DNA of 64,000 bases from Ailurus styani (GCA_002007465.1 LNAC01000375.1:970831-1034830), one strand, 5' to 3'; counted from the first letter of the stretch, positions 33,010 to 44,738 are shown. The notes: generated from the sequence alone by a model not told the origin. Translations and numbers: made by a program.

Positions 33010-33245
33010 TTAACAAATATTTATTGAATATGTGGTAGGAAATGAATAATATTACGAACAAAATAAAGAATCTTGTTGAAAATAGCCTGACAACCAAATA
33101 ATCACAAATAAATGTAAATTTATTAGTTAATAAATTATAACTAATAAATTATGAATACAAAAGTGTGGTCCTAGGTATCTATTTAAAATATGGCCAGCCT
33201 TTATATTGGAGGGGGTGGGCCCGAGAAGGTATCTCTGTTGAAAAG
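33010..33245. mobile_element. Ancient dispersed repeat, family B, second copy
   Basis: TTTAACAAATATTTATTGAAT, AATAATATTACGAACAAAAT and later TGGGCCCGAGAAGGTATCTCTG share the layout of the copy at 24605. Strongly diverged. Confidence 0.4.
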
Positions 33246-33313
33246 TAATTTGCATAATGTGTGAAAGTTCAAAAAGAGAAATGTAGATATATATCTCTTT
33301 ACCCCAAATAAAA

Positions 33314-33315
<2 letters not shown>

Positions 33316-33350
<35 letters not shown>
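33316..33350. repeat. (TA)n microsatellite
   Basis: About 17 TA units, then AATTCTATATATATAATT. Confidence 0.95.
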
Positions 33351-33351
<1 letters not shown>

Positions 33352-33754
33352 CTATATATATAATTTGAATGTAGTAAGACAGGAGGGAGATCTGAGGAGG
33401 AAAAAATCAGGATAAATATTCAGTATGTTAAAAGAAGGGTGTTGCCAAATATCTCTGAAAAGAAGTCCCCCTCCTATCTCCCCTGCCCCTGGCAATGTCT
33501 GCCCTGAGGAGGGTGTGTGGGTGTGCCTGTGTGTGTGTATATAAATAGGTGTTTCAGAAGAAACTGCAATAACAATCAGATTTATTAACAAGAATGAAAG
33601 AGGAATTTTTTTTAAGACTCTGACTTTAACTAAAGATCATAACTCAAGTTCTTCTATGGTCAAATAAAATAACTTAAATCATAGTAGAAAATTATGGACT
33701 AGAGAGATCATGCTTATCCCAGAGTGGGTGGTTGCTAATATTAATAATAGTATT

Positions 33755-33900
33755 TTTGAGTATGCATCACAGGCTAAGGATGATACCAAGGATTATGTGC
33801 TACTAACAGTGATAAACATTATAATCGCACCAGAAGGCAGATAGTATTTATTGTCCCTTCTTTACTTTCTAGAGGCTGAATCTGATAAAGTTATTCATTC
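33755..33900 (-). mobile_element. MIR SINE fragment
   Basis: TTTGAGTATGCATCACAGGCT, AACATTATAATCGCACCAGAA, GCAGATAGTATTTATTGTCCC and GAGGCTGAATCTGATAAAGTT fit the MIR complement (..attgagtgcttactatgtgcc.. ggtaggtattattattgtccc.. gaggaaactgaggctcagag..). Confidence 0.62.
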
Positions 33901-34159
33901 AATTTTTAGAAGTATTGATGTCCCATAATGAAATATATGATATCTACACATATGTTTGCATTTTTTTGCTATGAGAGCTCTGAGGTGCTTACTTCTACTA
34001 AATAAGGTAAGGAGTGACTCTGTGTGGTATCCATGTTGTTTCTTCCCCATGTGCAAATGCTGCTTTTCCCTTTTGTAAGAGAAACCTGACTATTCTTGTA
34101 TGTTTTCCTCATGATCTCAACCCATATGCCTCAAGGGAAACTGATTGATGGGTTCTACT

Positions 34160-34345
34160 CTAATCCCGGTACACCCATTTTTCCCTTGCCAGTAACTGAC
34201 TTGCAAAAGGGCAAGCCTAATCAAATTTGGTCAATTAACCTGAGAACAATTTGATAGAGGGTTCCTGGAAAAAAGCTTCCTTACTATTAAAATACAGCCT
34301 GAGGAAGACAGGCTTTCTTGCTCACATCTATGCTTCAGGAAGTAT
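34160..34345. mobile_element. Ancient dispersed repeat, family D (fragment)
   Basis: TTGCCAGTAACTGACTTGCAA, AAATTTGGTCAATTAACCTGA, GGTTCCTGGAAAAAAGCTTCC and GAGGAAGACAGGCTTTCTTG resemble a common old repeat with a ...tggccaatgaga...ttctgggaaagtttttcct... core. Tentative. Confidence 0.33.
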
Positions 34346-35559
34346 AGCCCAAGTGGCAGTCACAAGTATAAGGGGTTCAGTCTCAGGATTAAGCAAACAG
34401 ATTCAGTCTCAAGATTAAGCAAAATTTTGCTGGGGGCAGAGCAAAGTCAGGGAAATAACTTGTTCATTTGAGCAAAGCGTATTGTCCTTGAATCAACTAT
34501 TTGCATTCTTCTTAAGACCCTGTTTCTGTGAATTGGTGAGCATCTGTGTATATGTTTTAAGCAAATTTTAATTTTAATTTATTACATTTGTTTAATTCGA
34601 ACAAATTGTTCATATGTTTAATTAACAAATTAATAATATATGCAAACTTAAATGATAAAGAAGCAGTGTTTAGAGGAGAGTTTTTAAGCACACAGAAAAG
34701 GAAGGGGGATTTCAGGAAGATGGAGAGGATGGAATAGAAAGAAAAGCATGACAAGTTGTCTGGAACCAAAGAAATTTAGGTATTAGTGAAGCAGAAGTTA
34801 AGGTTAGGGTGGAGACAGTTTAAAATTTTAGAAAAGAAATTCTATTCCAACTGATTTCTCCGTTAGGGAATCCTAAGGAAAATTATTATAATTATAAATA
34901 TACATATGCTTAAATAACCATGTATATTTTCTAACATGGAGTTTTATGAGATGAGTAAGGAACATAGTGAAATCGAAAGTCATAGCAGTTATGAAAATAA
35001 AAAGGAAAATATGCATAAATGCCTATAAACAAACATAGCACTAAATATTTTATGAGGATGCATATATATCCAGGAATAGAATTCAAATATACTAGAGTAT
35101 GTGTTTGGTGAGACAGAAAAATGGTCAGGGATAATGTGGAAAAAATAAAATGATTTAGGTTTCCATGAATTTATACTAATGGTGTATAATAAATTAAGGA
35201 AGATGGTTAACTCAAGTACCTGTATCTAAAGTCTAAAACAAAACCAAACTAAACCTATGTTAACATACATGTATGAAAAACAAGACAAAGGAAAATTAAA
35301 CATAATATTAAGAAAAATTTATAGCCTCTCAGTCCTTGTCAAGTAGTCAAAATAGACATAGATAAAAGGTTTAGGTTAGTATACTAAGCAAAAATATATA
35401 TGATTAATAAGACTGACAAGTTTTTTTTCCCCCAAAATTCATTAGTAGTTGTAGACAAAATACTTCACTAGGAAAAAAAAACTGAATTCAAAATTCTTTG
35501 AATATCAGAGTTAAACATTAAGTGAGAAAATTCCATGTACTGTATCTTGGCTACTGCAA
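34346..35559. other. AT-rich sequence
   Basis: Includes a local near-repeat (CAGTCTCAGGATTAAGCAAACAG then CAGTCTCAAGATTAAGCAAA, each described here in part) at 34378-34426, about 24 bp apart. Otherwise nothing recognised. Confidence 0.4.
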
Positions 35560-36443
35560 ATATTGCATATAATGTGCTTGCAATGTGCAAGCAATATACT
35601 ACTTTGGGATAGTGACTATGTTTCCTTTGAATATATACCCAGAAGTGGGATTGTTGAATCATACAATAGTTGTATTTTTAGTTTTGAGGACTTTCATATG
35701 GCTACATCAGTTTACATTGCCTGCAACAGTGTAAAAGTGTCCCTTTTTTTCCACCTCTTTACCAATACTTATCCTTCAACTTTTTGATAATCATTGTCTG
35801 CCAAGTGGAGGTGATAGCTCATTGCAGTTTTGATTTTCATCTCCCTGATAAATGGCAATATGTTGAGCATCTTTTCATATACCTGTTGGCCCTTTGTATG
35901 TTTCTGGAAAAAAACGTTTATTTAGGTTCTTGTCCATTTTTTAAAAATGTATTGTTTTTGTTGTTGAATTGTATGAGTTCCTTCTATAGCCATGTTTGCA
36001 ATATTTTTTCACATCCCATGGGTTTTTTCATTTTGTTCATTGTTGCCTTTGCTGTGCAGAAACTTTTTAGTTTGTCGTAGTCCCACTTATTTATTTTTGC
36101 TTTTGTGGCTTGCACTTTTGGTGTCAAATTCAAAAAATTACTCAGACCAATGTCAAGGAGATTGTCCTCTGTATTTTCTCCTAGAAGTTTTATGGTTTCG
36201 GGTCTTACATTTAAGTCTTTAATCAATTTTGAGTTGATTTTTGTGTGTGATATAAGATAAGGGAGCAATGTCTTTCTTTTGTGTGTGGATATCTAGTTTT
36301 CCCAACATCATTTTGGAAGAGATACTATTCTTTCCCCGTTGGGTATTCTTGGTATTTTTGTTGAAGATTAGTTGACTATATATAGATGGTTATTTTTCTG
36401 AGGTATTCTGTTCCATTGATTTTTGTGTCTGTTCTTTGCCAAC
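35560..36443 (-). mobile_element. Old L1, ORF2 portion (left part)
   Basis: Antisense ORF2. The minus frame 35984-36268 encodes INSKLIKDLNVRPETIKLLG and KINKWDYDKLKSFCTAKATM, recognisable ORF2p sequence between the reverse-transcriptase domain and the C-terminus. Stops and shifts are frequent. The element breaks at 36443-36454 and resumes at 37671, interrupted by a 1.2-kb younger insertion. Confidence 0.92.
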
Positions 36444-36454
36444 ACCATACTATT
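36444..36454. repeat. Target-site duplication (left) of the 1.2-kb insertion
   Basis: ACCATACTATT, matching ACCATACTACT at 37660-37670 (10 of 11). The old L1 reads straight through if one copy and everything between is removed. Confidence 0.7.
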
Positions 36455-37003
36455 TTCTTTTCTTTTTCTTTTTTTTTTTTTTTTGGTCTTCAAAGAGATT
36501 TGATTAAGATATTACAGAGCATGGATATTTCTTTTTTTTTAATTTTGTATTTATTTATTTGACACAGACAGAGATTAGATCACAAGTAGGCAGAGAGAGA
36601 GAGGAGGAAGCAGGCTCCCCAATGAGCAGAGAGCCCGATGCGGGCCTCGATCCCAGGACCCTGATATCATGACCTGAGCCGAAGGCAGAGGCCTTAACCA
36701 CTGAGCCACCCAGGTGCCCCGAGCATGGATATTTCTGACAGTTACTTTTATGCTTTGATTATCCACATCTTTAACATTTTTAATTTCAGATCAAGTTTAA
36801 AAATGATAAATTATAAATTTCATTTTTGATAATTTGAATTATTCAAGTTACAAAAAATAGAATGCAACTGAATTCAAATCTTTTTTTTCCCCAAAATTAT
36901 TATTGTAGCCCATTTAATAATCATAACACCCGTGAAAATATACCTTCTTTCTAAAGGTAGTTTAATTCATCTCCTAAAATGCCATTATCATTATTTAGCT
37001 TCT
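36455..37003 (-). other. Non-L1 segment with poly-T at its left end: candidate L1 3' transduction
   Basis: A T-rich run (36455-36484) lies at the duplication border, followed by about 330 bp of non-L1 sequence (excluding a later SINE) before the L1 3' end at about 37003. With the duplication on the far side of the L1, the simplest reading is that L1 transcription continued past its own poly(A) site and the flanking sequence was carried along. The alternative is two independent events at one place. Confidence 0.5.
36533..36720 (-). mobile_element. CAN-SINE, young subfamily
   Basis: Antisense; perfect 16-bp duplication GAGCATGGATATTTCT (36517-36532, 36721-36736). TTGACACAGACAGAGATTAG body start, GAGCAGAGAGCCCGATGCGG, head CCAGGTGCCCC. 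It is the latest event in a stack: old L1, then younger L1, then SINE. Confidence 0.98.
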
Positions 37004-37659
37004 TTTTTAATTTAAATTCAATTTAATTAATATATATTATTATATATATTATATATATTATTATATTATATTATTATATTTTATATATATATTATGTATT
37101 ATTAGTTTCAGAGGTAGAATTCAGTGATTCATCAATTCCATATAACATATAGTGCTCATTACTTCAAGTACCCTCCCTAATGCCCACCATCCAGTTACCC
37201 CATCCCCCCACCCACCTCCCCTCCAGTAACACTCAGTTTGTTCCCTATAGTTAAGGGTCCCTTATGGTTTGCTTCCCTCTCTGTTTTTGTCTTATTTTGT
37301 TTTTCCTTCTCTTCCCCTAGGTTCATCTGTTTTGTTTCTTAAATTCTACATATGAGTGAAATAATATGGTGTTAGTCTTTCTCTGACTGACTTATTTCAC
37401 TTGGCAAAATACCCTCCAGTTCCATCCACATTGTTGCAAATGACAAGATTTTATTTTTTTGATGGCTGAGTAATATTCCATTATATATATATGAGATATA
37501 TACATACGTATCTCACTTCTTCTTTATCCATTCATCTGTCAATGGACATCTGGGCTCTTTCCATATTTTGGCTATTGTGGACATTGTTGCTAATAAACTT
37601 TGGAGTTTATGTGCTCCTTCAAATCACTATGTTTGTATCCTTTGGATAAATATCTAGTA
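37004..37659 (-). mobile_element. Carnivore L1, 5'-truncated, inserted in old L1
   Basis: Antisense. 3' UTR with an expanded TA/TTA tract, GTTTCAGAGGTAGAATTCAGT, GATTCATCAATTCCATATAAC, CACCTCCCCTCCAGTAACAC, then the ORF2 C-terminal end (GATGGCTGAGTAATATTCC, TTATCCATTCATCTGTCAATG, GGCTATTGTGGACATTGTTGC) to the break near 37659. Confidence 0.93.
37027..37094. repeat. TA/TTA-rich low-complexity tract
   Basis: Imperfect TATTATATATAT repeats within the L1 3' UTR. The matching place in other L1 copies here lacks the expansion. Confidence 0.85.
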
Positions 37660-37670
37660 ACCATACTACT

Positions 37671-37915
37671 TGATTACTACAGCTTTCTCATGTAGTTCGT
37701 AATCAGAAAACATGATACCTCCAGCTTTGTTCTTATTTCCCAAGATTATTTAGCATCTTTTGTGCTTCCATATGAATTTTGGGATTTTTTCTACCCCTGT
37801 GAAAAATGCCATTAGGATTTGATAGGGATTGCATTCAATTTATAGGTCACTTAGTATAGTGTGGGGTAATTTCAAGTAATTTGTCTTTGAAGTTGTAGAT
37901 TCTTTCTTTTGCTTG
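37671..37915 (-). mobile_element. Old L1, ORF2 portion (right part)
   Basis: TTGATTACTACAGCTTTCTCA, AACATGATACCTCCAGCTTTG, GTGCTTCCATATGAATTTTGG and TTTGATAGGGATTGCATTCAA continue the ORF2 complement interrupted at 36443, with no bases lost apart from the duplication. Confidence 0.9.
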
Positions 37916-39369
37916 AACAAATTTTCTGCTGATACTTTACATTTTTTTCTATTCATTATATTCTTGAGCTCCAGATTTTTGTGTGGTTCTTTGTTATGAT
38001 GCTAATTATGCTTCTTTTAATAATTATAAATGACTTATATATCTCCCTCTTTAAAATACAGTTCTCTCCAATATTTTCATTAGACATTTATCCAAATGAG
38101 TTGTAGATGTTTATTTATATTAATATATACCCAGTTGAAAAATGCTATTTTTGAAATAATTTTTTATAAGATAGTTCTCATAAAATAGATGCATTTGGTT
38201 CAGAGTTATGCATGTGTGGATTTTATTCCACACTGTAGGAAGTGTGACAATCATGTTTTCAAATTAAAAGATATTCTCAGAATTAAAAAGAAATTGTGAA
38301 ACATAATTGAAAATACGTCAATCTAAGACTTTTTCAAAAGATAAAACTATGCCAGACAAAGCATTTGTTCCTAGTAATCTAATGAAGGAAAAAATGGAAT
38401 TATATTCAGAAAAGGTTACATTTGGGGTGGAACAACAAACACGTAAAATAAATAAGTACAATATAGTTCTCTACATGATACATTAAAAGCAGGCACAAAA
38501 TGCTGAGAGTTCATATAGGAGGTAGCAGTTAATAAATACGTTCATGTATTTAAAACATTCTCTCACAGTTTCAATTTCTTGCCAAATTTAGTTCTTCTTT
38601 TACAACGTGGAGAGTTGCAGTCATCAAATCAAATTATCTAGTGTCAAAACAGTTTCGTTCATAGCAACACTCAATGAGCCATAAAAGTAATTTTGAAATA
38701 TAGAATTGGGTGACAATTCTATTATAAACATAACCTAAAGTGTGCATAAAGGTAGGTTATATATTATAAATATACAATTTTAGTCAATTATAATATGTAG
38801 TCATCAACTTACTATTTTCAGAAGAAAGAGGAAAAGAGTAAAGATGAAGTTATGGTGGTTGGGGTTTTATCATTGCCTCTTATAACTAACACAAATCTTA
38901 AACATATGGCATTCCTGGAAAGCAAAACTGTATGTTCTAAGTTTGTAGTTTTCAGTCTAATGTTTCTCAACTTCAGTGCCTTATCTTACACTCTTTTCTT
39001 TCCACTCATTTGTCTCTACATTTGTGTGTTGGAGTTGTACTAATTTGTCATGTTTTTCTTCTCTTACAAGACCTGCTGGAAGACACAACTTAAAATTAAT
39101 TACTCCTTTATAGCATTTATAAAACCCAAATATGCATTAATGCTAATCATTAAGGTCTGCAATGTGGTTATTTTTTCAGGGATCTTTTCACATTCATCTT
39201 TGCAGTACATATTTAACAATGTGAATCACAAATTCTCACTATAAATGCTGTGGCTGGTTTCAAGAATTAATTTTTCCCATGAGTAATTGTGATCAGGTTT
39301 CACATAGTTTGAAAAATTTTTTAAATAAAAATCAAATTAAATAAGCCTTAGGTATCATAACATAATATA
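37916..39369. other. Unique AT-rich sequence
   Basis: The first ~250 bp may be more degraded L1 (CATTATATTCTTGAGCTCC), but I cannot extend the alignment confidently. The rest is unassigned; open frames are under 65 codons. Confidence 0.4.
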
Positions 39370-39610
39370 AAAAAAATAACATGCTTTGGAAACCACACAC
39401 GCACTTGCATTACAATCCTAGCTGAGTAACTTGGTAGTTCTACCACACAGATCAAGCTATTGCCCTTGAGTTACTTGTCCTTCTCATGTGTATAGTTAGG
39501 ATAACATTACAGAACATTCACAGTAGGTCTGAGAATTGTAAATCATAAATGTGAACACCTAGAATAGCATCTCCTACAGAGTAGAATAAAGCACCAGTCA
39601 ACCTATCATC
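39370..39610 (+). mobile_element. MIR-like fragment
   Basis: ACAATCCTAGCTGAGTAACTT, GAGTTACTTGTCCTTCTCATG, GTATAGTTAGGATAACATTAC, AACACCTAGAATAGCATCTCC and AGAGTAGAATAAAGCACCAG follow MIR order with much divergence. Confidence 0.5.
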
Positions 39611-40299
39611 CTGGAATTAAGATAATGACTAATTTTTTAGGACATGTATACATGATATTTGTGACTGTGGTCTTATCAATCTAAATTAAGTGTTTCAAAA
39701 CCTTATGAGAATGTTCATTAAATATTAGATCTTTCCAGCACAGCAAAAGCTACAAATGATAGGCAAGTTTAGCTCCATCAGATGTTTTTTTGGTTGGCCA
39801 CGAGGTAATGAAAACTTTAAAATATGTAATAATAGCTGATATGAAAATGTATCCTATTAATTTACAAAATCAACTTGTTTCTCTTAATTAGAGCTAAAAT
39901 GCTTAATTGTTTTGGAAACATACAGATGTTTGTTTATATAACTTAAAATGCAATTATATAAATATCCCAAATATGAGAGACATAAATATGTGAATACACC
40001 TCTTTGAGTTCAAATTTATTTGTCAAAAACTGTTGTACATCTTTTTTGGAAGTGTAGGGGGTGGGAAGTGTAGGGAGAGAGAGAGATAAGAGAATGAGCA
40101 CGTAACAGAAAGAAGTGAATTGTATTTTAAATGATGAAATGAAATAAAGTAAAATTTTAAAGAATCCCAGAAGCGATTTTTTTAAATGAAATGAAGCAAA
40201 ATATAATTTTAAAGAACTGCAGAGAATGCATCAAAAAGGTATCATTAGGAAATTAAAATTGGCATTTTTAAAAACTCTGATTTTCAGAAATCATTTTTA

Positions 40300-40725
40300 A
40301 AATAATCATTTTCTAAGAATTCCTTTTGTGCTATCAGAATAGAGTTAGCATTAACACTCTTGTATTCATTTCTTCAGGGGCACAAATCCTTTCAAATGCA
40401 AAGGGATCCTAAAAATAGTCACTGGCCAGTAAGGATTAATCAGACTCCCCTCATGTTATCAGTTATTTATATACCATTTTCCCAACTAAGCATCCCTACT
40501 GCCATAATGGCCTGAATGCATGCAGTGCTCAGCTGCTGAGGCAAAGCTTACAAGCTGATTTTATTGCTTTAGACACATTGAACAACAGAAGAGCCCATCA
40601 GCACAGGAATATTAGGATGCCACAAGTGTGTTCCAATCATTTGCAATAGGAAATCACTCTACAGAATGAATATATATCAAACCTTGTGTCTTTTCTCCCC
40701 AAACTCTATAATACCCAATAAATGA
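40300..40725. other. Candidate conserved non-coding block
   Basis: No repeat motif, balanced composition inside AT-rich flanks, and dense homeodomain/bHLH-like words (GCTCAGCTGCTGAGG palindrome-like at 40528-40542, GATTTTATTGCTTTAG, TGCATGCAG). This is how developmental enhancers in gene deserts often look, but only cross-species alignment could show conservation. Nothing here proves function. Confidence 0.3.
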
Positions 40726-41072
40726 TAGCAGCAGTAATGTTTATTTTCTTAACTGAATTGCAAGTGATATCTTTGATATTTAAGTTAAATGATCACCACC
40801 CCCATTAATGGTTATATAGTTAACCTCTTTGCTTTCCTGCACTATTGGAATTTGGGGGCATATTGAATTATCTTTCATTGACTGGGAATAATTATTACTA
40901 TCCAATATTTCATATCCATGATACAGAATAGTACTTCTATTTTTTGGGTTGGGTCCCAGACCTTGCCTAGAATATTCTTATTCTTACACCATAGTGAGTT
41001 GTATTCCCTTTGAGTCATTGAGTTAGACAGTTATTTATCTTCATCTGTCATTGAAAATAAAAGGATTTTTAC

Positions 41073-41073
<1 letters not shown>

Positions 41074-41104
<31 letters not shown>
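41074..41104. repeat. (TA)n microsatellite
   Basis: About 15 TA units after ACAGA. Confidence 0.95.
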
Positions 41105-41106
<2 letters not shown>

Positions 41107-41164
41107 TATATATCCATTCCAGAAGCCAAAGGAACGAAGAAATCATTGTCTCTAATTTGCAGAT

Positions 41165-41213
41165 TTTCCTTAGAAATTTTTTTCCTTAGAAATTTTTTTC
41201 CCTTAGAAATTTC
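41165..41213. repeat. Three-copy 16-17-bp tandem repeat
   Basis: Unit TTTCCTTAGAAATTTTT repeated three times with small changes (third copy TTCCCTTAGAAATTTC). Confidence 0.9.
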
Positions 41214-41501
41214 ACATATGTCAATTTATAGTCAGTATGGTTGATGATTTCATATTGTGATATTCTTATCTTATGCAAAACAAACATATGGTCAAAGCCA
41301 TACTACACTAGTAGGTTGACAGAATTAGAAATTGTCACAAAAAGTATCTCTGTAAGCATTTATTTTGAGATCATAATTTATTTTCGTGCAATATAAAATC
41401 TCAGATTGGTAAAAACCTCTAAAAGACTTATTCATTGTCATAGTTTCATTATAGAGAATAAAATATAATAAAATTTTAGCTATTTTAAAACAAAACACCT
41501 A

Positions 41502-41684
41502 GGGGCACCTGGATGGCTCAGTGGGTTAAAGCCTCTGCCTTCAGCTCAGGTCATGATCTCAGGGTCCTGGGATAGAGCCCCACATTGGGCTCCCTGCTCA
41601 GCAGGGAGCCTGCTTCCTCCTCTCTCTCTGCCTGCCTCTCTGCCTATTTGTAATCTCTCTCAAATAAATAAATAAAAAATAAAT
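41502..41684 (+). mobile_element. CAN-SINE, young subfamily
   Basis: Sense; GGGGCACCTGGATGGCTCAG, GGTTAAAGCCTCTGCCTTC, CTGCCTATTTGTAATCTCTC, AAATAAATAAATAAAAAAT tail. Perfect 15-bp duplication AAAACAAAACACCTA (41487-41501, 41685-41699). Confidence 0.98.
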
Positions 41685-41888
41685 AAAACAAAACACCTAT
41701 TTTGTTTAATTTTATGTTGATGACTTCAGCAAGAATCAAAAGCTTTTAAATAGTTGATGAAACAATTGCAAAATTAATAAATCTAAAAGTAAAATTTTAA
41801 AATGTCATCATTCTTCCATTTCTCTATTCTGTTGTGATAGTAACACATGTATATTTAATTCATGAAATTTGTCTTTGTTCATAGGTAA

Positions 41889-42010
41889 ATTTTTTTTTAA
41901 GTATGTTCCAGCCTGGAGCCCAATGCAGGCCTTGAGTTCATGACCCTGATGTCAAGATCTGAGTTGAAATCAAGAGTTGGACACAAGTGACTGAACCACC
42001 CAGGCATCCC
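41889..42010 (-). mobile_element. CAN-SINE, lacking its purine-rich body
   Basis: Antisense; TTTTTTTTTAAG tail is joined directly to TTCCAGCCTGGAGCCCAATGC, so the GAGA body is deleted. The middle has GACCCTGATGTCAAGATCTG, and the head is CTGAACCACCCAGGCATCCC. Duplication TGTT(C/T)ATAG at 41876 and 42011. Confidence 0.9.
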
Positions 42011-42019
42011 TGTTTATAG

Positions 42020-42820
42020 AGATTTTCAAAGATAATACTGTTGAAGTTGTCTATGTGAGCCTGCCACCATAACTTGATCAATTTACCGATACAAATGTAA
42101 GTAGAATCTTACTTCTATCTTAATTATTTAATACTAAATTGCAAAAAATAACTATTAGAAATAAATACAGGGTAAAATGTAATAGCCTGTGTAACTGCTC
42201 ACTTTCATAATAATGAGTACAGCTCAGACAAATATTGTGAAATATTCTGTGGCATGAATTGAGTTGTCAGAGTATCTGGCAGAGTTCATAGTTTATAACA
42301 TGTGCTAAATAATATGCATTTGGTGAATTAGTTATAAAGCAATATTTAGAAATATTAGAGAAAATATTAGATGAATACATATGAGAATACTATGGCCTTA
42401 TTATTATTATTATTCAAAATAATTTAGAGTAACATAATATTTGGAAGTATTATCTTTGGTATTAAAATTGTACTGGATGCAAAGGTGGAAGTGATGGTAT
42501 GACTTCAATCATGGCCAAGGCACAATCAGGCAAGGTGAATTATGGGACAGGACATAGAAATCAGTAGAATTAAAGGGTCAAAGAATAATTGATTGTGAAT
42601 GTTAATGTACCATTGATTTTAACATTCAGTTCAGCAGATGGTATGATCATACATGGATGATAAATATATTCTCTCACTATGATCTTATGTCACATTGACC
42701 AGGACACTTAGGCATTTCCCTTTTAAAGCATCTTGGGTGATCCAGAAGAAAGACCTTGATTGATCTATAATTATAGAAAATATCAGCTGTTAACTGGATT
42801 AGTAGTAGAGTAGCTATAAT
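42020..42820. other. Unique AT-rich sequence
   Basis: A short (TTA)n is at 42398-42414. Nothing else recognised. Confidence 0.45.
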
Positions 42821-42834
42821 TAAAAAGGAGTTTG

Positions 42835-43036
42835 TGGGGGCACCTGGGTGTTTTAGTTGGTTAAGTGTTTGCCTTCAGCTCAGGTCATGATCCCAAGGTC
42901 TTGATATCAAGTCCTGCATTGGGCTTCCTGCTTGGCAGGGGAGTCCACTTCTCCACCTACCCCTGCTCATGCTCTCTCTCTCGCTCACTATCTCTTCTCT
43001 GTCTATTCTCTAGTAAGTGAATAAAATCTTAAAAAA
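42835..43036 (+). mobile_element. CAN-SINE, older copy
   Basis: Sense; GGGGGCACCTGGGTGTTTTAG head, TCATGATCCCAAGGTCTTGA, CTCATGCTCTCTCTCTCGCTC body and AATAAAATCTTAAAAAA tail. Duplication AAAAAGGAGTT(T/G) at 42822 and 43037. Confidence 0.95.
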
Positions 43037-43249
43037 AAAAAAGGAGTTGATTATTTTTTCTAGAGAAGTAAAGTTAATTATTTTATGAAAAACCCTTAAT
43101 GGTGAAAATAGGTTAAGCAGCTGTATTATTCCCCTATGGAGATATTAATGTATGTTGTTTTAAACATTAATGTATGCTGTTTTCCAAAAAGATCAGAAAA
43201 AAAAGGCAAAGGGAAAATTATATGGGACAAATAAAAGCAAATATAAAAA

Positions 43250-43571
43250 TAGCAGACCTAAACTGAAACATAAATAGAATATACATAATAACACCAAATA
43301 TAAATTATTCAAATACCTTAATAAATGGCAGAGATTGCCAGATTGGAGAAAAAATCAAGCAGCAGCTCTTTGCTACCTACTAGAAACCAATTTTAAATAT
43401 TTGTGCACAAATAGATTAAAAGTAAAAGGATACAAAATGATATACATGCTTATGCTAACAGAAAAGAAAAAGTCAAAGTGATTATATCAATATTAAATAG
43501 ATTTCAGAGAAAATAACAAAAACAGTAAAGAAAGTTATTTCATAATAATAAAATGTTCAGTTTATCAAAAT
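43250..43571 (+). mobile_element. Old L1M ORF2 5' fragment
   Basis: Sense; AGAGATTGCCAGATTGGAGAA, GCTCTTTGCTACCTACTAGAA, AATAGATTAAAAGTAAAAGGA and AATAGATTTCAGAGAAAATAA match the L1 endonuclease-domain coding order. It is interrupted at 43572 by the younger L1. Confidence 0.72.
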
Positions 43572-43582
43572 AATGTTGCTGA
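43572..43582. repeat. Target-site duplication (left) of the 3.0-kb L1
   Basis: AATGTTGCTGA, matching AATGTTACTGA at 46600-46610 (10 of 11). Confidence 0.75.
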
Positions 43583-44738
43583 AGGAGGAGAAGATGGCAG
43601 TGGAGTAGGAGGATTGTAGGCTTACCTCATCCCATAAATTCAACTAGATAACTATCAAATCATCCTAAATACTCCAGAAATTGACCTGAAGACTACCAAA
43701 ACAAACTCCACAGCTAAATATAGAGAAGAAGCCACATCAAAGAAGGTAGAAAGTGTGGAAACATGACTTGGGAGGAGGGGAGGGAGCCTCAGACACAAAG
43801 AAGGATGAGAGACAGACTAACAAGCAGAGGAGTGCACAGGAAAGACAATTCCCCATAGCAATTACTTGGAAAGCAAAAAGGTCCAAATTTTGTTTTACAA
43901 CCATCAGGACTTAAGCCTGGAGTTACAAAGGTTAGCAGTCTTGACTCAGGGAGAGCCCAGAGGGTACTGGGGCTGCTCTTGGAGAGAAGGCAGAGAAAAC
44001 AGCCAATAGACATACAGTATTGAGACAGCAATTTGAAGAGTGACTGGACACAAAGTGGGGAGGTTATCTGCTCATCTCAGAGTGTGTCCCAGAAAGACAG
44101 CATTCACTGAGAGATCCCTTCAGGAACAAGGGAACTGGCAGGCGCCATTTTCCTCTCCTGCCCTTCAGCATAAACACAGAGCCACCTGTGCGAACCAGCA
44201 CAGCACCAATCCTTGCTATCTAACTTGCATACACCAAGCCCCCACATGCTTTGGTGGAAACACTCTTTCCAGTTGCTCTTGCATCATTCCCAGCATGGTA
44301 GGCCCCTTCCTTCAGATGACTAGCTCAAAGTCCTCTGCTCGTACGCATCTTATGACCTGGGAGTTTTGCAGAACCTTGATTTTGGTGGCAGTGGCAACAG
44401 TTCTCATTTCATAAGAAGACTAGAGCACACCTAGTTAAAAACTAAGCACATTCAGGCCAGGGACCAAACACCACCACAACAGGCAAAGAGAGCCTCTGCA
44501 GATGACTAGACCTAAGAATTAAGAGGCCAGGATACACCAGAAGAACACATGTAGCACACATTAGAGACACTCTCTAAAGCACCAGACCCTGGGAAACAGG
44601 GGACTCTACACTGCTGGGCACTACAGGACCTCTTCGTAAGGCCATTACCCTCAAGAACAGAAGTGGCTGACTTTCCTAATACCCAGAACCAGGCACAAAA
44701 ACTTAGACAAAAGGAGAAGACGGAGGAATTTGTCCAAA

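Larger units (their letters stand above)
40726..41486. other. Unique AT-rich sequence with short tandem repeats
   Basis: Contains the (TA)n at 41074-41104 and a three-copy tandem at 41165-41213. No gene or transposon recognised. Confidence 0.5.

Noticed and set aside
43789..44414. Open frames of 80 and 124 codons in the 44-kb region as host genes
   Set aside because: They lie within the 5' UTR of the L1 at 43583-46599.
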